From positions 616,001-680,000 of the forward strand of contig JAUIRK010000926.1 in assembly GCA_030549495.1 (NCBI GenBank): a stretch of DNA of 64,000 nt, read 5' to 3'. Source of the stretch: Nectonema munidae. Taxonomy: Eukaryota; Nematomorpha; Nectonematoida; Nectonematidae. Each line of letters opens with the position of its first letter. Within the stretch, counting starts at the first letter, position 1. The notes under the pieces were generated by a model. The model was not told where the DNA came from. It saw only the letters and a list, made by a program, of their open reading frames with translations, and made no database searches. The translations under genes were made by a program, and so were the position numbers. Below are positions 21,995-34,045 of this stretch, piece by piece.

Positions 21995-22690
21995 TAATTT
22001 CATGCTTGCCTCAATAATTTTGTTTTTTAATGAATCAAAAAATTATCTATCGATTATTAGATAAAGCTTTATCGGTAGAGGCAGCCTCTCCATTTAGACA
22101 TACGCTCTTGAGTCCATAGCGCTTCTTCAATCTATCGAACCAGCCTTTGCTGGCAATGAACTCGGTTTATTTGCTAGGAGATTCAACCGATAATCGTGGT
22201 TTATTGTTATCGTAATTGTCGTGCTCTTTTTGGTCACTGATATCCTGGTTCTCCATATTCTTTGCCATGCGGCCGTAAAGTTGCTCGGAATTAGTTCTTA
22301 TTTTGTTAGTATTCAAGGAAATGATTTTCTACGGTAATTATTATTAATCCACACGACTAATGTAGCTTCTATCTTAACGATTGACTTATTACGAGGAGTC
22401 AGGATTCTTTCCCCCGTCTTGTTGGTTGCAGTAGACCTGATTTCTTCTCTTCCTTCTTGATGTAACAAACCGGTTGATTCGTTGATTCTGTAATGGCAGC
22501 CAACCGCAGCAAATGATACCCCTTTCTTGAGCATGCCGAAAAGCTCATTTTTCGCTGTTATCGTAAGCATTCTTCACTTTCGCTTAGAGTCCGTGCCAGA
22601 AATCGATAAAGTTACTGAGCGTTTTGGTGGCATCGTAGGACTTGAATAAATCCATATTAAAAAACACAATTAGCGTAAACAACCTGCAGA
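21995..22690 (-). pseudogene. Tigger/pogo transposase N-terminal fragment
   Basis: On the minus strand an N-terminal helix-turn-helix segment reads LTITAKNELFGMLKKGVSFA, AVG.HY.INEST, then EEIRSTA and R.LTPRNKSIVKIEATLVVW (22313-22570). After a poorly conserved stretch comes FIASKGWFDRLKKRYGLKSV and LNGEAAS (about 22080-22160), the CENP-B-type second DNA-binding helix unit of Tigger transposases. The DDE catalytic domain is absent. The piece ends against unrelated AT-rich DNA next to the copy-1 EHGERFHQDI element. Frame changes and a stop are present. Confidence 0.8.
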
Positions 22691-23037
22691 TAAAAACCAT
22701 GCAGATGCATAGCGGAGAGAAGTCTACTACGAAAAAAGTAAAACAAGAGAATTAGATAATACTGACTTTCAACAAAAAAGCATAGACCCGAGTGCTTAGA
22801 TATTTTATTAGCTTGAGAACAATTTTATAACTAGATGAAATAAAGTCATTGGTTAAAAATTAATCAGTTTTTAAATCCAAATTAATTTGAATAACAGTAT
22901 TCCCCTAAAAAACAAACAACTTTTATGCAAGCAAATTTTTACACAATAATTTGAAAATTTTTTAGTACAATAAATAAAATTAAAGTTACTAATATTCTAA
23001 TTCAAATAAAATAAATTTAATAAAAAAGGGTTTAGAG
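22691..23037. other. No gene seen
   Basis: AT-rich sequence before the hAT end at 23038. Confidence 0.5.
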
Positions 23038-24014
23038 CAGAAGTCTCAAACTCAAATTACCTGGGGGCCACTAAAGGAAAAGTCAAGGGGAGGCCGGGCC
23101 GCATCACATATTCAACAAAACAAGGTTCGTTTATTAAAAAAAAAGAACACGTGTACAATATTCTAAATCTTTATTAATAACATTTAACATAAAAACATCT
23201 TAACCCATTAATGACCAACCTCTAGCATATGGGTTTTGAGTAATTTTTGATAGCTCTTTTTTTTTTTTTTGAAGATATATGCCCCAAAAAATTTAAAAAG
23301 TTTTTTTAAAAAAATTTTATTTAAGGTTTTTATATTAAAAAAAATTTAAAAAAGTTTTTTGTTTTAAGAAATTTAAAAAAAAAAAAAAAAATATTTTTTT
23401 TAGATGGTTTAATACTGATTGATGTTGTCTTCTAGTAACTAGTCTTTGTTGCCTAATGGTTGCGCTTACTCTTGTACATATGTGTCATATCAGGCTTGAG
23501 AAGAGCTTGGAGATGCTCATCAGTCAGTTTAGACCTGTATTTTGACTAGGTGAAGTAAGGTGGAGAAGAGTTTTTCACACAGATATGTGCTGCGAAAAAG
23601 GCACATGATCCGCTGAAACATCTTTGAAAGCTCAGGGAAGGTAGAAGGCAATTCTCTCAAAAATCGTCCAAGGATGTCTGTTTTCCCATTCACTTTCCTG
23701 AACTTGGCTTTGAGCTCAGAATTGCACTGCAGGTCTATAAGCTCCATTTGAAGGTCAGGGGGAGCGTCTTGCACATCAAAGGAAAAAGAATCAGAAAAAA
23801 TTTGAAAAGTGAATTTGTGTGTTTTAAAGTCGCCAAACCGGTAATCAAATTTTTCCTGAAGATTCACAATGGCATCAACATACTTCTTACCACTGAATGC
23901 CATGCTGAATCCATGAGTGCTTTGCATGCTGGGAAATGACAAATGTTTTTCTCAGAGAGCTCGGTTTTCCATAACACAAGTTTTGTAGCCCTTACATTGT
24001 CATAGGCAGCACTG
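23038..24014 (-). pseudogene. GTF2IRD2-like hAT transposase fossil, C-terminal half and 3' end
   Basis: The minus strand encodes the C-terminal half of a hAT transposase of the kind fused to GTF2IRD2 in mammals: NSAAYDNVRATKLVLW, NICHFP, FGDFKTHKFTFQIFSDSF, FDVQDAPPDLQMELIDLQCN, LPSTFPELSKMFQRIMCLF and STYLCEKLFSTL (the dimerisation domain, 23530-23620). One frame change separates the first part from the rest. The element end CAGAAGTCTCAAACTCAAAT followed by a GC-rich GGCCGGGCCGCA zone lies at 23038-23105. A family-A/B-like TTAACCCATTAATGACCAAC at 23202 and a low-complexity A/T stretch at 23255-23400 interrupt the 3' part. The N-terminal side continues at 27206 beyond the large insertion. Confidence 0.85.
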
Positions 24015-24119
24015 TTAACCCTATTAGTGCTGGGCAAAATTTGTCCGCTCAAGTGCTGGGGGGGGGGTGTAAAGTGCCCCCTATTTTTCTCAGAGATTAA
24101 TAAGTTTTTATAAATATTT

Positions 24120-24815
24120 TTAATGTTACATATATATTTCAACGATGCTGAATTCAATGGTGATGTCAATTTTTTATCAAAATCAATCAAACCTGTCAAA
24201 AAATTGATTTATATTTGACAGCTCATCTCAAAAAGGAACTTTTTATCTAAATAAGTATATAAAGTTTTTTACACATGTATACCCATTTTCAAGTATGCTG
24301 AATTCAGTGGTGATATTCATTTTTTATGAAAATCAATCAAACCTGTCAAAAAATTTATCTAAATGTGACAGCTCATCTCAAAAAAGAAACTTTTTATCTA
24401 AATAATTATATAAAGTTTTTTACACATGTATACCCATTTTCAAGTAAGCTGAATATAGTGGTGATATTCATTTTTTATGAAAATCAATCAAACCTGTCAA
24501 AAATTGATCTAAATGTGACAGCTCATCTCAAAAAGGAACTTTTTATCTAAATAAGTATATAAAGTTTTTTACACATGTATACCCATTTTCAAGTAAGCTG
24601 AATTCAGTGGTGATATTCATTTTTTATGAAAATCAATCAAACCTGTCAAAAAATTGATCTAAATGTGACAGCACATCTCAAAAAGGAACTTTTTATCTAA
24701 ATAAGTATATAAAGTTTTTTACACATGTATACCCATTTTCAAATATGCTGAATTCAGTGGTGATATTTATTTTTTATGAAAATCATTCAAACCTGTCAAA
24801 AAAGTGATTTACATA
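24120..24815 (+). repeat. Tandem array of about 150-bp units, 5 copies
   Basis: The word AATCAATCAAACCTGTCAAA recurs at 24181, 24331, 24482, 24631 and, with one change, 24781, giving a period of 149-151 bp. Other unit words are GTGACAGC.CATCTCAAAAA, TACACATGTATACCCATTTT and GCTGAATTCAGTGGTGATAT. Units differ by only a few bases, so the array is young or homogenised. Confidence 0.85.
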
Positions 24816-25289
24816 TGACAATATATATCAGATTTCCTACCCATCTTAGATAAATGTTAACTGTAATCCTAGATGATAGATTTAAATATTTTTCATTTGT
24901 AAAAGAGAAACTTTTTTTTCAGTCAAAATCTTTTTTGAAGCATCTAATATTATATAATTAAACCACTTCCCAGTTCATTAGAACATTGTAGATCTTCCAT
25001 TTAGTCAAGATACATATTTTTTTTAATTATTTGTTTTGATCACATGTTCTCTTTTCAATTAGTTTTCAACTTGGTTCCTTCTCTCATACAAATTTTCAAA
25101 AGATTTTATAATACGTTTTATTATTTTTTTAATAAATATTTCATACCTAAGATGATTGTAGAAAGTATTATAAGCCAAAATATACAAAAAAAAGTATATT
25201 TTTACTATATACCTAATATACAGCCATTTTTTGAAATTTTTTACAGAACTGTTTTTCAAGCATACATTACTAATTCAATTGCCACTTCG

Positions 25290-26820
25290 AGATATTTTTT
25301 AACCGTATTATCCAAAATCCAGTACAGAAATAAAATAAGCATAGTCGATTTGGTATAAAACAGATATTTTATTTTTTTGAAAATATTTTTGAAAACAGTA
25401 TCTAGAAGTAAACCGCAAATCTTATTCAAGCTTTCAGATATTTTAAAACCATAAATGCCAAACCTGAGTCCAAAAATGAAACAAGCATCTTCCATTTGGC
25501 ATAAAAACACATATTTTATTTAAATTTCAAAAATATTTCTGCAGACATTAGACGTAAATGAAAATTTGATTGACACTTTCATACATTTAAAACCTCTAAA
25601 TGCAAAAAATGATTTTAGAAATAAAAATTATCATGGTCGAATTGGTATAAAAACATATATTTCATGTAAAATTAGAGAGAATATTTTGGGATATAGTTTT
25701 CAGACATAAACCGCAAATTTAATTGACACTAGCAGTAAAACCTCTAAATGCGAAAACTGTGTTCAGAAATGAAATCATCATGATCTATTTGCTATATTTA
25801 GAACTAAACGCAAATTTAATTGATACTTATATGTATTTTCAAATTCAAACTGCAAAAAATTGAGTCCATAAATGAAACTAGCATGGTTGATTTGGTATAA
25901 AAACATATATTTAATTGTAAAATTTGAATGAATGTTTTTGGAAACAATTTTTAGAAGTAAACCGTAAATTTGATTAACACTTATAGGTATTTTCACATCT
26001 TAAACGTAAAAAATGAGTCCAGAAATGAAACCAGCATGATTGATTTGGTATTAAAACATATATTTCAAGAAAATATTTTTGGAGACAATTTTCAGAAGTA
26101 AACCACAAATTTGATTAATACTTATAGGTATTTCCAAATCCTAAATGTAAAAAATGAGTTCAAAAATGAAAACAGCATGATCGATTTGGTATAAAAACAA
26201 ATATTTCATGTAAAATTTATAGAATATTTTTGGAGATAGCTTTTAGAAGTAAACCGCAAATTTTGACTGATATTTTAAAACCTCTAGATGTGAAAAATGA
26301 GTTCAGAAATGAAAACGGCATGGTTGATTTGTTATAAAACATATATTTCAGTGTAAAATTTGAATGAATGTATTTGAAGACAATTTTTAGAAGTAAACCG
26401 CAAATTTAATTAAAACTTATACGTATTTTCAGATCCTAAACGTAAAAAATGAGTCCAGAAATGAAACCAACATGTCCGATTTAGTATAACACATATGTTT
26501 TTATGTAAAATGTGAAGGAATGTTTTTGGAGACAATTTTCAGAAGTAAACCGCAAATTTGATTAACACTTATAGGTATTTTCAAATCCTAAATGTAAAAA
26601 ATGAGTCCAGAAATGAAAACAACATGATCGATTTGGTATAAAACATATATTTTATGTAAAATGTGAAGGAATGTTTTTGGAGACAATTTTCAGAAGTAAA
26701 CCGCAAATTTGATTAACACATATAGGTATTTTCATATCCTAAATGTAAAAAATGAGTTCAGAAATGAAAACAGCATGACCGATTTAGTATAAAAACATAT
26801 ATTTTATATAAAATTTGAAA
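25290..26820 (+). repeat. Tandem array of about 140-150-bp units, about 10 diverged copies
   Basis: AAGTAAACCGCAAAT or a close variant recurs near 25405, 25700, 25955, 26095, 26248, 26390, 26544 and 26692. Each is followed by TTATAGGTATTTTCAAATCC, AAAAATGAGTCCAGAAATGA and GATTTGGTATAAAAACATAT. It is less uniform than the first array and unrelated to it in sequence. Confidence 0.8.
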
Positions 26821-27205
26821 GTATATTTTATTAGATATATTTTTGATCAATCAAAATTTTGATTGACATTTTCTAAAAAGTAACCATAATTATTGAAAAA
26901 ATTAAATATATAAAGTGTTATGCGTTCTAAACTGTATATAATTATAAATTTTCAGGGTATTATATAATATAGATCCTAAGTTATAAGGTTAAGTACAGAT
27001 AATGTCAAAATTTTGCTGAAAAATAAAAATTTTTTATTTTGATTGACAGTTTTGGACATGAAGGGGTCATTCAACTACCATGAAAATGGTTTCAAAAGAT
27101 GCAGCTAGCGATTTTAGGAAAAGTCACAAAATTTGAAGGGATATGATTCAGCCAATTTTCTACACCCCCCCCCCCCCCCCCCCCCCCCAGCACTAATAGG
27201 GTTAA

Positions 27206-27620
27206 GCTGTCCTTGGCCTTGTAACTTCTTGTTCAGTTCTTGAGTAATGTCAACAAGAAAAGCTAAGTCCATGAGCCAGTTTGGATCATTTAGCACAGAA
27301 AGAGCTTTGCCATCATTCTCCATGAAAGCTTTCACTTCGGCCCTCAACTCAAAAAATCTCTTCAGAGTGGTTCCTCAACTGAGCCAACATACTTCAGTAA
27401 AGTAGAGTACATCCTTATATTCTGATCAAATTTCTTCTAAATAAGTTCAAAACTGCCGGTGCTTTAAACCTCTAGATCTGATATGGTTGATACATTTCAC
27501 AACAATAGACATTACATTGTCAAACTTCAAACACTTACTGCAAAGGGCCTGCTGATGATTAATGCAATGCAGAGCAATGGCCTACTCCACACCCTCTTCT
27601 TCTAATTTTTTTTGAACAAG
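27206..27620 (-). pseudogene. GTF2IRD2-like hAT transposase fossil, central part
   Basis: The minus strand reads IALHCINHQQALCSKCLKFD, NVMSIVVKCINHIRSRGLKH, RQF, LEEI, YFTEVCWLS, LKRFFELRAEVKAFMENDGK, DPNWLMDLAFLVDITQELNK and KLQGQGQL, ending exactly at the TTAA where the 3.2-kb element entered. This order matches the region between the hAT catalytic core and the C-terminal dimerisation domain. A few stops are present. The N-terminal part is not found further right, so the hAT copy was already truncated or has decayed beyond recognition. Confidence 0.85.
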
Positions 27621-28249
27621 TGCAATTTGAACAATATTTGGACATATGTGTACAAATATCCAAAACTCACATTTAATCAAATTGCGAGTTTTATCATATT
27701 TGATGAGTTCAAATCTTTAATTTTTTTCTCAAAAGTTGTCTAGATGAAAAAGATGTAATATCTCTAACTTTCCTTTAATATTTGTTAAATATATTTTGTT
27801 TCAAGTGATATTTCATCGAAAAACTATAATGAATAAAGGGTAAATCACTTATCTACAATTTTTACAACCGGCATTTTTAGAACATGTATCAAAAGAAGCT
27901 GTTATCTTGATTGACAATATTTTCATTTCCAACTGGTACTTTTATCATTGTTTGAATATTTAATCTTTTTTTCTGATCTTATACTTATTTTTCTTAGTTT
28001 AGATTATGATTACAATTTCAAAGCTTTCAAAAAGTTATAAACCGTTTCAGCAAGAATAAATTTACAAATCTGATTAATATGTCAAATTGGGATATTTATA
28101 TCAAAATGTTTAAAGATAACAACTATCAATAATATTCTTTCTAACAGTATTAAAGAGGCAAAAACCCTATTGGTATTTTCAATGTATCAGAAAATAAAAA
28201 AACCCATAGGTTATAAAATGCAAAAAGATTAAAAATTTGTGTTAGAACT
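27621..28249. other. No gene seen
   Basis: AT-rich sequence; possibly the decayed N-terminal part of the hAT element, but nothing can be read. Confidence 0.45.
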
Positions 28250-28798
28250 TAAAAACTGCCTTTTTCCAAAAAACTTTCAATCCTGAAAGTAGTGAAGAAG
28301 TTTGGAAAAAATTAAATAGTTTGATTAAGTGACCAAGAAATGATGCTATTGTTTTGAAGCAAGAGGGTAAATTTTTTGAGGATAATTCAAACTTTTGTAA
28401 TTTCATAAACAAAGACTTTTTGTATAATACTATAGATAGTTCAGAAACTCAACTAAAATATATACCAAAATAAACTTCTATAAACCTAACCCTAAATAGC
28501 TTCCCATAAACCATAAACAAACTGTGTAGATTTATTTTTTCCCTAGAGGAAGTAATCCTTTCTAAATAATTGTAATATTAATTTATCTGTAAACCATAAC
28601 TTGTTAGCATTATTACTAAGTAATAAACTAAAATGGGATAAACACATCGGATATGTCTCGAATAAAATAAGTAAAGTTATTGGATTTATACGTCTCTTCA
28701 GATCATTACGAATTCATGTAAAACTAGACCTATATAGGGCGCTGATTTTACGCCATCTCTTTAATTACTTCATATTTTAATCAGTTTTCATATATAAA
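28250..28798 (+). pseudogene. LINE reverse transcriptase fragment
   Basis: Two recognisable pieces: a pre-RT segment (EEVWKKLNSLIK, PRNDAIVLKQEGKFFEDNSN, at 28295-28395) and the region after the RT active site (LKWDKHIGYVSNKISKVIGF then LRIHVKLDLYRALIL at 28628-28745). The core between them, including the YxDD box, is missing. The pattern is that of jockey/CR1-like LINEs. It is a separate copy from the LINE beginning at 29207. Confidence 0.65.
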
Positions 28799-28945
28799 AC
28801 TCACCTCATGCCATCAGATCACCCAACACATCAATACTTTCACACGTTTCACTCATATTCATCTCTATACAGACCCCTTGAACATCATACGCGATCTACA
28901 CCTTAACAAAAGCGTTCCCATTTTTGCTTCCATCTTGTTCTCAAA
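28799..28945 (+). repeat. Second copy of a LINE RNase H segment
   Basis: This 147-bp stretch matches 30637-30783 with only about a dozen differences, starting CTCACCTCATGCCATCAGAT and ending TTGTTCTCAAA. It encodes the middle of the RNase H domain (IHLYTD in the other copy). It is a severely truncated second insertion of the same LINE family. Confidence 0.75.
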
Positions 28946-29206
28946 TTATGATTGCTATTAATACATAGAAATTTATAGAGTTTATATTAACCAAGCACCT
29001 CTTGAATTAATTTAAGCGCCTTGTTTTGAGAAGCTGGTAAAGGCCGCGCTAATTATAAAAAAGGGCTTTTATTGACTCAATAAAATAATACTTTAATCAA
29101 AAAATATTAAAAAAACCTGAAAATAATATGCCAAATTGATTTAAGATTAAATTGAAAACTTTTGACTAGAATCAATTTTGTAAAAATTATATAGTAGTAT
29201 AGAAAT

Positions 29207-31400
29207 TTGCTTTCCACGTTGTCTGGAAATTTGAAGACATTCAGACCAAACTCAGCTCCTAGCTACGACACGATCACGTCAACCCACATTAAAAAATTAT
29301 TTCACCTTATATATACTCACCTACTCTACATATACAACGCGTGCTTATCTAACTCCTTTTTTCCATCAATATGGAAAATAGGCAAACTCTTCTTTCTGCC
29401 TAAACCTCACAAAGAACACCCAAATGTAAAAAAACTGGCAACCAATCACTTTCCTTTCTGTTTTAAGCAAGCTTTTAGAAAAAATAATCAGCAAAAAGCT
29501 GATTCATTATATATCACAGAAAAACCTCATACACCCATGACAGTTTGCTTATCTCCCGCACAGGAATACTGAGTAAGCTTTTTCCAAGTTGACCGAGTCT
29601 TTAGAACACTCCATATCATCCCAAAAGACAGCATCAGTCCTTTTCCTTGACATCGATAACGCATTCAACAGGGCCTGCCACCCCGCAATCATCCTCAACG
29701 TGAACCTCAAGAAATACCCGCCCAACATCATCAAGTTCATCAACAACTACCTACAAAACCACGGCTTAATCTTCTGCGAAAAATCCATCCGCGCAGTTCA
29801 TACACACACACACTCTCTCTCTACTCCCCATGGAGGTTGCCTTTTCTATTTTCTTTCTCAGCAAACACACAACACGAAAAACTCCAGGAAATAATTCCTC
29901 ACTTTTCAACATCGTGAACTTTACCGCAAATTCGCTGAAAATATTGTTTAACACATCCAAAACCACGTAAATTTATTTAACTCGCAAACACTCCCCATAT
30001 CTACCTTTGCTTACCATTCATAACACCCTCATTCAAACGGCAACCACCATCAAGTATCTAGGTCTTACCTATCAAACAAACATGAAATGGTCCACACACT
30101 TAAAAACACATACATCAAACTATCACAGACTCTGTTTCAACTAAGAGAAACAATCTCATACAAAAGGGGTCTAAGTATCCATCATTCTTTATTAATTTAC
30201 AAATCTCTCATACTTCCGTAAATTAGATACGGCATCCTCCCATGGGGTTCATCGCTCGCTACCCATCCACCCTTACATATTTATTCAAAATCCATACACG
30301 CAGTCTATTAGCCATCTCGAAAGCTTATCGCACAACCCCAATATCTATTCTAGAAATCACGCTTAATTGCACATCACTTTTAATCCAACTGAAAGATACT
30401 TTCATTAGAGGCTACATCAGCACATACAAATCTTTACTTTCCTCTACATCAGTTTAAAGCTCAGACATCGCTCCGACTCTTCAACCCGGGGAATCTTCAC
30501 AGACGCTGCCAAGACATCGCAAAAATGCGCTATCGCCACCGCTTTCTACGCAGGCGCCTCTTTATCTCTCCTCTTTTTAACAAGCTCTCCTCTAAACCAT
30601 TTAACTACAACTTATGATGCTGAGTGTCAAGCTTTACTCACCTCATGCCATCAGATCACCCAACTCATTAATATCTTCACACGTTTCACTCATATTCATC
30701 TCTATACAGACTCCTTGAACATCACGCGCGATATACACATTAACAAAAACGTTCCCATTTTTGCTTCTATCTTGTTCTCAAAACTACGACTCCTCTCCGC
30801 TCATTTTCCTGTATAGATTTTCAGTTGGCCCGCTCCTCCAACATACATGAATACCTGCATGTTCACCATCTCGCTAAAAAAACCTTATAAAAGACCATGC
30901 ATTACACATTTGACCTCAATACACACAAAAGTCTTGATACGTAACATTTCCGCATACACTCAAAACTAATGGCAAAACTCTCTCACCAACCCCACAAACA
31001 CCCTGCTTTCGCGCATATCCAACATCAATGCCATATACCAATCCTGGGCGACACACAAATAGACTCCATTGAGATCTCTTATTAGATGGCTCTTGGATCA
31101 TTGCCCCTGCAAAACTTACCTCTTTCCCATTAAACTCTCAGACAACCTGACGTGTCGGTTCTGAAACGTACCCCTAGAACCTCGCCTTCCTCTGTTCATT
31201 CTTCATCTCACACCGACACAAACTCATTAACACTTGCGCCTCAACATTTGGCCACTTTCTCACTAAACTAAGCGACATCATTACTCACTCAGAACTCTTG
31301 AACTTTCTCTCCGCCTTGGTAAGCACTATTGAACCAATTCTTCACCTTAGCCCACAATAAGACCGACAAACCTTCTCTATATATATTTATCATTTCTAGA
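29207..31400 (+). pseudogene. LINE with RNase H domain (I/LOA/R1-like group), fossil
   Basis: Reverse transcriptase pieces: NSAPSYDTITSTHIKKLFHL, SIWKIGKLFFLPKPHKEHPN (29260-29430), LFLDIDNAFNRACHPAIILN (about 29640-29700), PPNIIKFINNYLQNHGL and LSTPHGG (in place of the usual SAGVPQGS). Then an RT thumb-like part with ILP.IRYGILPWGSS near 30215-30250. An RNase H domain follows: FTDAAKTSQKCAIATAFYAG near 30496, YDAECQALLTSCHQITQL near 30614, and IHLYTDSLN near 30697, in which the D, E and D active-site residues can be placed. Frame changes and stops are numerous. RNase H restricts it to the LINE clades that carry one; the exact clade is not settled by eye. Confidence 0.75.
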
Positions 31401-32579
31401 ATACTCCTAGCATCCTTCTTAGCATTCTTCTATTCAACCCTATCAAGCAATTTGAAAGCATATCAATTAAATTTGGAAAGTGCTTTGACATCACTTTCGA
31501 CGTGATTATATATTTTTTTGCAAAAAAAAATGTTCATTTTGCAATTACACATTCAAATTAAGATAAAGTAAAAGGCTTAAACAAATATGTCAAAAAAGTA
31601 TGGATGTCTTTATTTTGATGTAAATAGTAAAAAAATTAAATATATTAGTTGTCAGACAAGACTACTTGGTAGAGAACTTTCCAGGCTACTATATATCTTT
31701 TTTTACAAAATTGATTCAAGTCAATTTTTTTAATATAAAAATTATAAATTATTATAATTCATCTTAATTTTTTTAAGTTACCAGTTATTTGAAGGATAAA
31801 TAAACAAGTTCGGCGTGTTTACTTCAACCCAGAAAATATTTTTGCGGGTTAAAAAAAATCAAAAACGCAGAAAAATTAAAGAAGATATTGTTTTTGAATT
31901 TAGTTCATTACTTATAAACCATAAAGGTTAGTACTTAATTCTATAAAGCAATTCAATTCTCAAATAAACTCAGCAAATAATTCCAATCGGAATACTCAGG
32001 AAATTTTTTGTTCCACAAAATTGTATAAGATTTATTGTATTTGAGCTATCTCCCAACTTAATATTGCACCTCTTTTAACAGTTATGTCGCTAGAATTAAA
32101 TATATAATATTTACTAATGGGATGAATTAAGTTATTGATAATTTTGTGATAAAACTGCCCTACGAGGAATTTTTTTTATAGATATTTCCAGTTGTTAATT
32201 AAATAAGATAATTATGTAAAATTTATTTAAAGGAATTTTTTTAATTAAAAAGATTGAAGAAATGTTAATTGAGTGTCTTTTTTCATCTTTAATATGTTAC
32301 ATTTGTTTTTATAAATTTTTTTCATTTACTTATGTTACAGTTCGAAAGATGGGTTTTTGGAGTTAGTTCTCAATATTTAAAAAATATTTCTTCAAAAATA
32401 CACTTATGCTCATCTTTAATCTGTTTCATTTCTCAATTTAGCTTTTAGTTTTCTTCACGCTGGTTCATATAATTTAAAAGTTTTTTAAATCTTATTTCTT
32501 AATCATAATTTTTTTTCCTGATTTTAATATTCATTTTTAACCCTAGGTAAACCTAAACGTAGCGTGGGGCAGGCCCGTA
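31401..32579. other. No gene seen
   Basis: AT-rich sequence without recognisable coding pattern. Confidence 0.5.
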
Positions 32580-32849
32580 GCTAGGTCTTTTCAATTGGAG
32601 GGGGGGGGGGGGGGGGGGAAGGGGCTAAATATTTTCACAAAATTTTTTTTGGTACTTGTGGGTTTTCTCTCCCCCATTCAAAAAATTTTCTAGTAAATTA
32701 CTGAAAAAAATTTTAAAGTGGGAGGGAGATAACTAATAAGTACTAAATTTTTATATATATTCTAAAAATAAACTATTTTTTGAACCCTTTATTGATATCG
32801 AAATATATTAGGTAGGGAGGGGGCTCTGAATCTGAGTTGGGCGGGCCTG
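32580..32849. mobile_element. hAT-type short element with CAGGCCCG ends and 8-bp target duplication
   Basis: The left end CAGGCCCGTAGC and right end CGGGCCTG are inverted. They are flanked by GCGTGGGG (32572-32579) and GCATGGGG (32850-32857), an 8-bp duplication with one change. A run of about 20 G lies near 32598. Non-coding. Confidence 0.65.
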
Positions 32850-32857
32850 GCATGGGG

Positions 32858-33720
32858 TATTTTCATCTAGAAGTCACAATTGTGCCGTATCGAATACAAG
32901 ACCTGGAATTATCTAAACCACCTTACTTATGCCTCCTAGAAAGTCCTTACCGATTAATTGACCGTTTTCTCCATGAAAAATGCACGAGTCAAATTCTTTA
33001 TTCGTTTTTAATAATTAAGATGATAAAGTTTTTTTTACATTACCAATTTGTTTTACAAAAAGAAAATATGCCTACTAAGTCTATACTGGTCAATTGACTA
33101 GTAAAAGTTATGTAATAAAACTAGCAATTACCCCTCGTTTCGTTTTCCTTAAAAAAGGACAACTTGTTCCTCGTTTTCATAATTAGAAATTTGAAGATAT
33201 GGCAATATTAAAATTATCGAATTTTTTTTCTCTTCGCCTTCCATATTCTTCACAACATTTCTTCGAGTTGGATCAAAAAATACATGAACCAAATATTCTA
33301 AGATTTTCTAAATAAAGAGTTGAGATCAACCACGTTTAACACATTAAAAACATAAAGGCCACCTTCTTATTTTACATTTGGTTGAGTACATCTTCAACGT
33401 TTCATCAGCAGTATTAAGCTCACCTTTTATTGAGTTGTAGAATAAAATTTGTGTTGTTTACTTTTTTTGAACTTATTTCCATTTTATCATGCATTGATGA
33501 CAAGTAAACTGCCTTATTTTTTAGCTTTAAAACATAATAAATAAATATCATCCGATGTGAGAGCGCTTTTAATTTAATACAATTTTTATTTCTTCCCCAT
33601 CTTGATTTAAATTTGAATTTATCTTTTTTTCGGATCATAATGTTCCTACTAACGTTGTCTTATATATCAAAAGTTTTTTTTGATAAGCTTAAACTTGTTA
33701 AAAATTATCAATAGTATCAT
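32858..33720. other. No gene recognised
   Basis: An 86-codon open frame at 32837-33097 starts inside the neighbouring element and has no recognisable domain. The rest is AT-rich. Confidence 0.4.
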
Positions 33721-33816
33721 TTAACCCTTCCATTCATTGGTTTTGTATCGTCTGCTTTCTTTCTCAATGAGTTTTTATATAAATTTAGCAGATCATTTTT
33801 GGACTGGTGTCCCATT
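33721..33816. mobile_element. TTAA short element, family C, truncated on the right
   Basis: Starts TTAACCCTTCCATTCATTGG, with CGTCTGCTTTCTTTCTCAAT and GAGTTTTTATAT, then GGACTGGTGTCCCATT, in the same order as 3629-3745. It stops where the hAT-type element at 33817 begins. Confidence 0.5.
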
Positions 33817-34045
33817 CAGGGGTGCACATCCTTGAAATTATTGGAGGGGCGGACTTTCAAGCGTCTTCCAAAAAAGACAACACATTTATCTGAATTCCTA
33901 CTCCTCTCTTGTCTATTCTATTTCATTCTTACTTAAGCTTAATGTAAACTTTAACTCCCTCCCTATTAAGCTTAACGTCAACAATGAATGAGGACTTATA
34001 TATAGCTCCTTCTTTCTCACTTCAAATAGATGCGCACCATCTCTG
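33817..34045. mobile_element. hAT-type short element with CAGGGGTGCACATC ends
   Basis: Left CAGGGGTGCACATC and right GATGCGCACCATCTCTG are imperfect inverted repeats. The left GC-rich GGAGGGGCGGAC zone is typical of such elements. No target duplication is clear. It appears to have inserted into or beside a family C element. Confidence 0.5.

Larger units (their letters stand above)
24015..27205. mobile_element. 3.2-kb TTAA-flanked non-autonomous element (piggyBac-type ends)
   Basis: TTAA at 24015-24018 and 27202-27205 flank 16-bp perfect inverted repeats, CCCTATTAGTGCTGGG (24019-24034) and CCCAGCACTAATAGGG (27186-27201). TTAA target sites and CCC ends are the signature of piggyBac-superfamily elements. 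A subterminal TGCTGG with a G run (about 24053-24068) is mirrored by a 24-base C run (27165-27188). No transposase is present inside; the interior is made of two tandem arrays and AT-rich sequence. It sits inside the reading frame of a hAT transposase: with one TTAA kept, the flanks give GQGQLNSAAYDN, in frame with the family pattern, so the insertion point is exact. Confidence 0.85.

Noticed and set aside
32837-33097. 86-codon plus-strand frame
   Set aside because: It begins inside a hAT-type element and has no recognisable domain or splice context.
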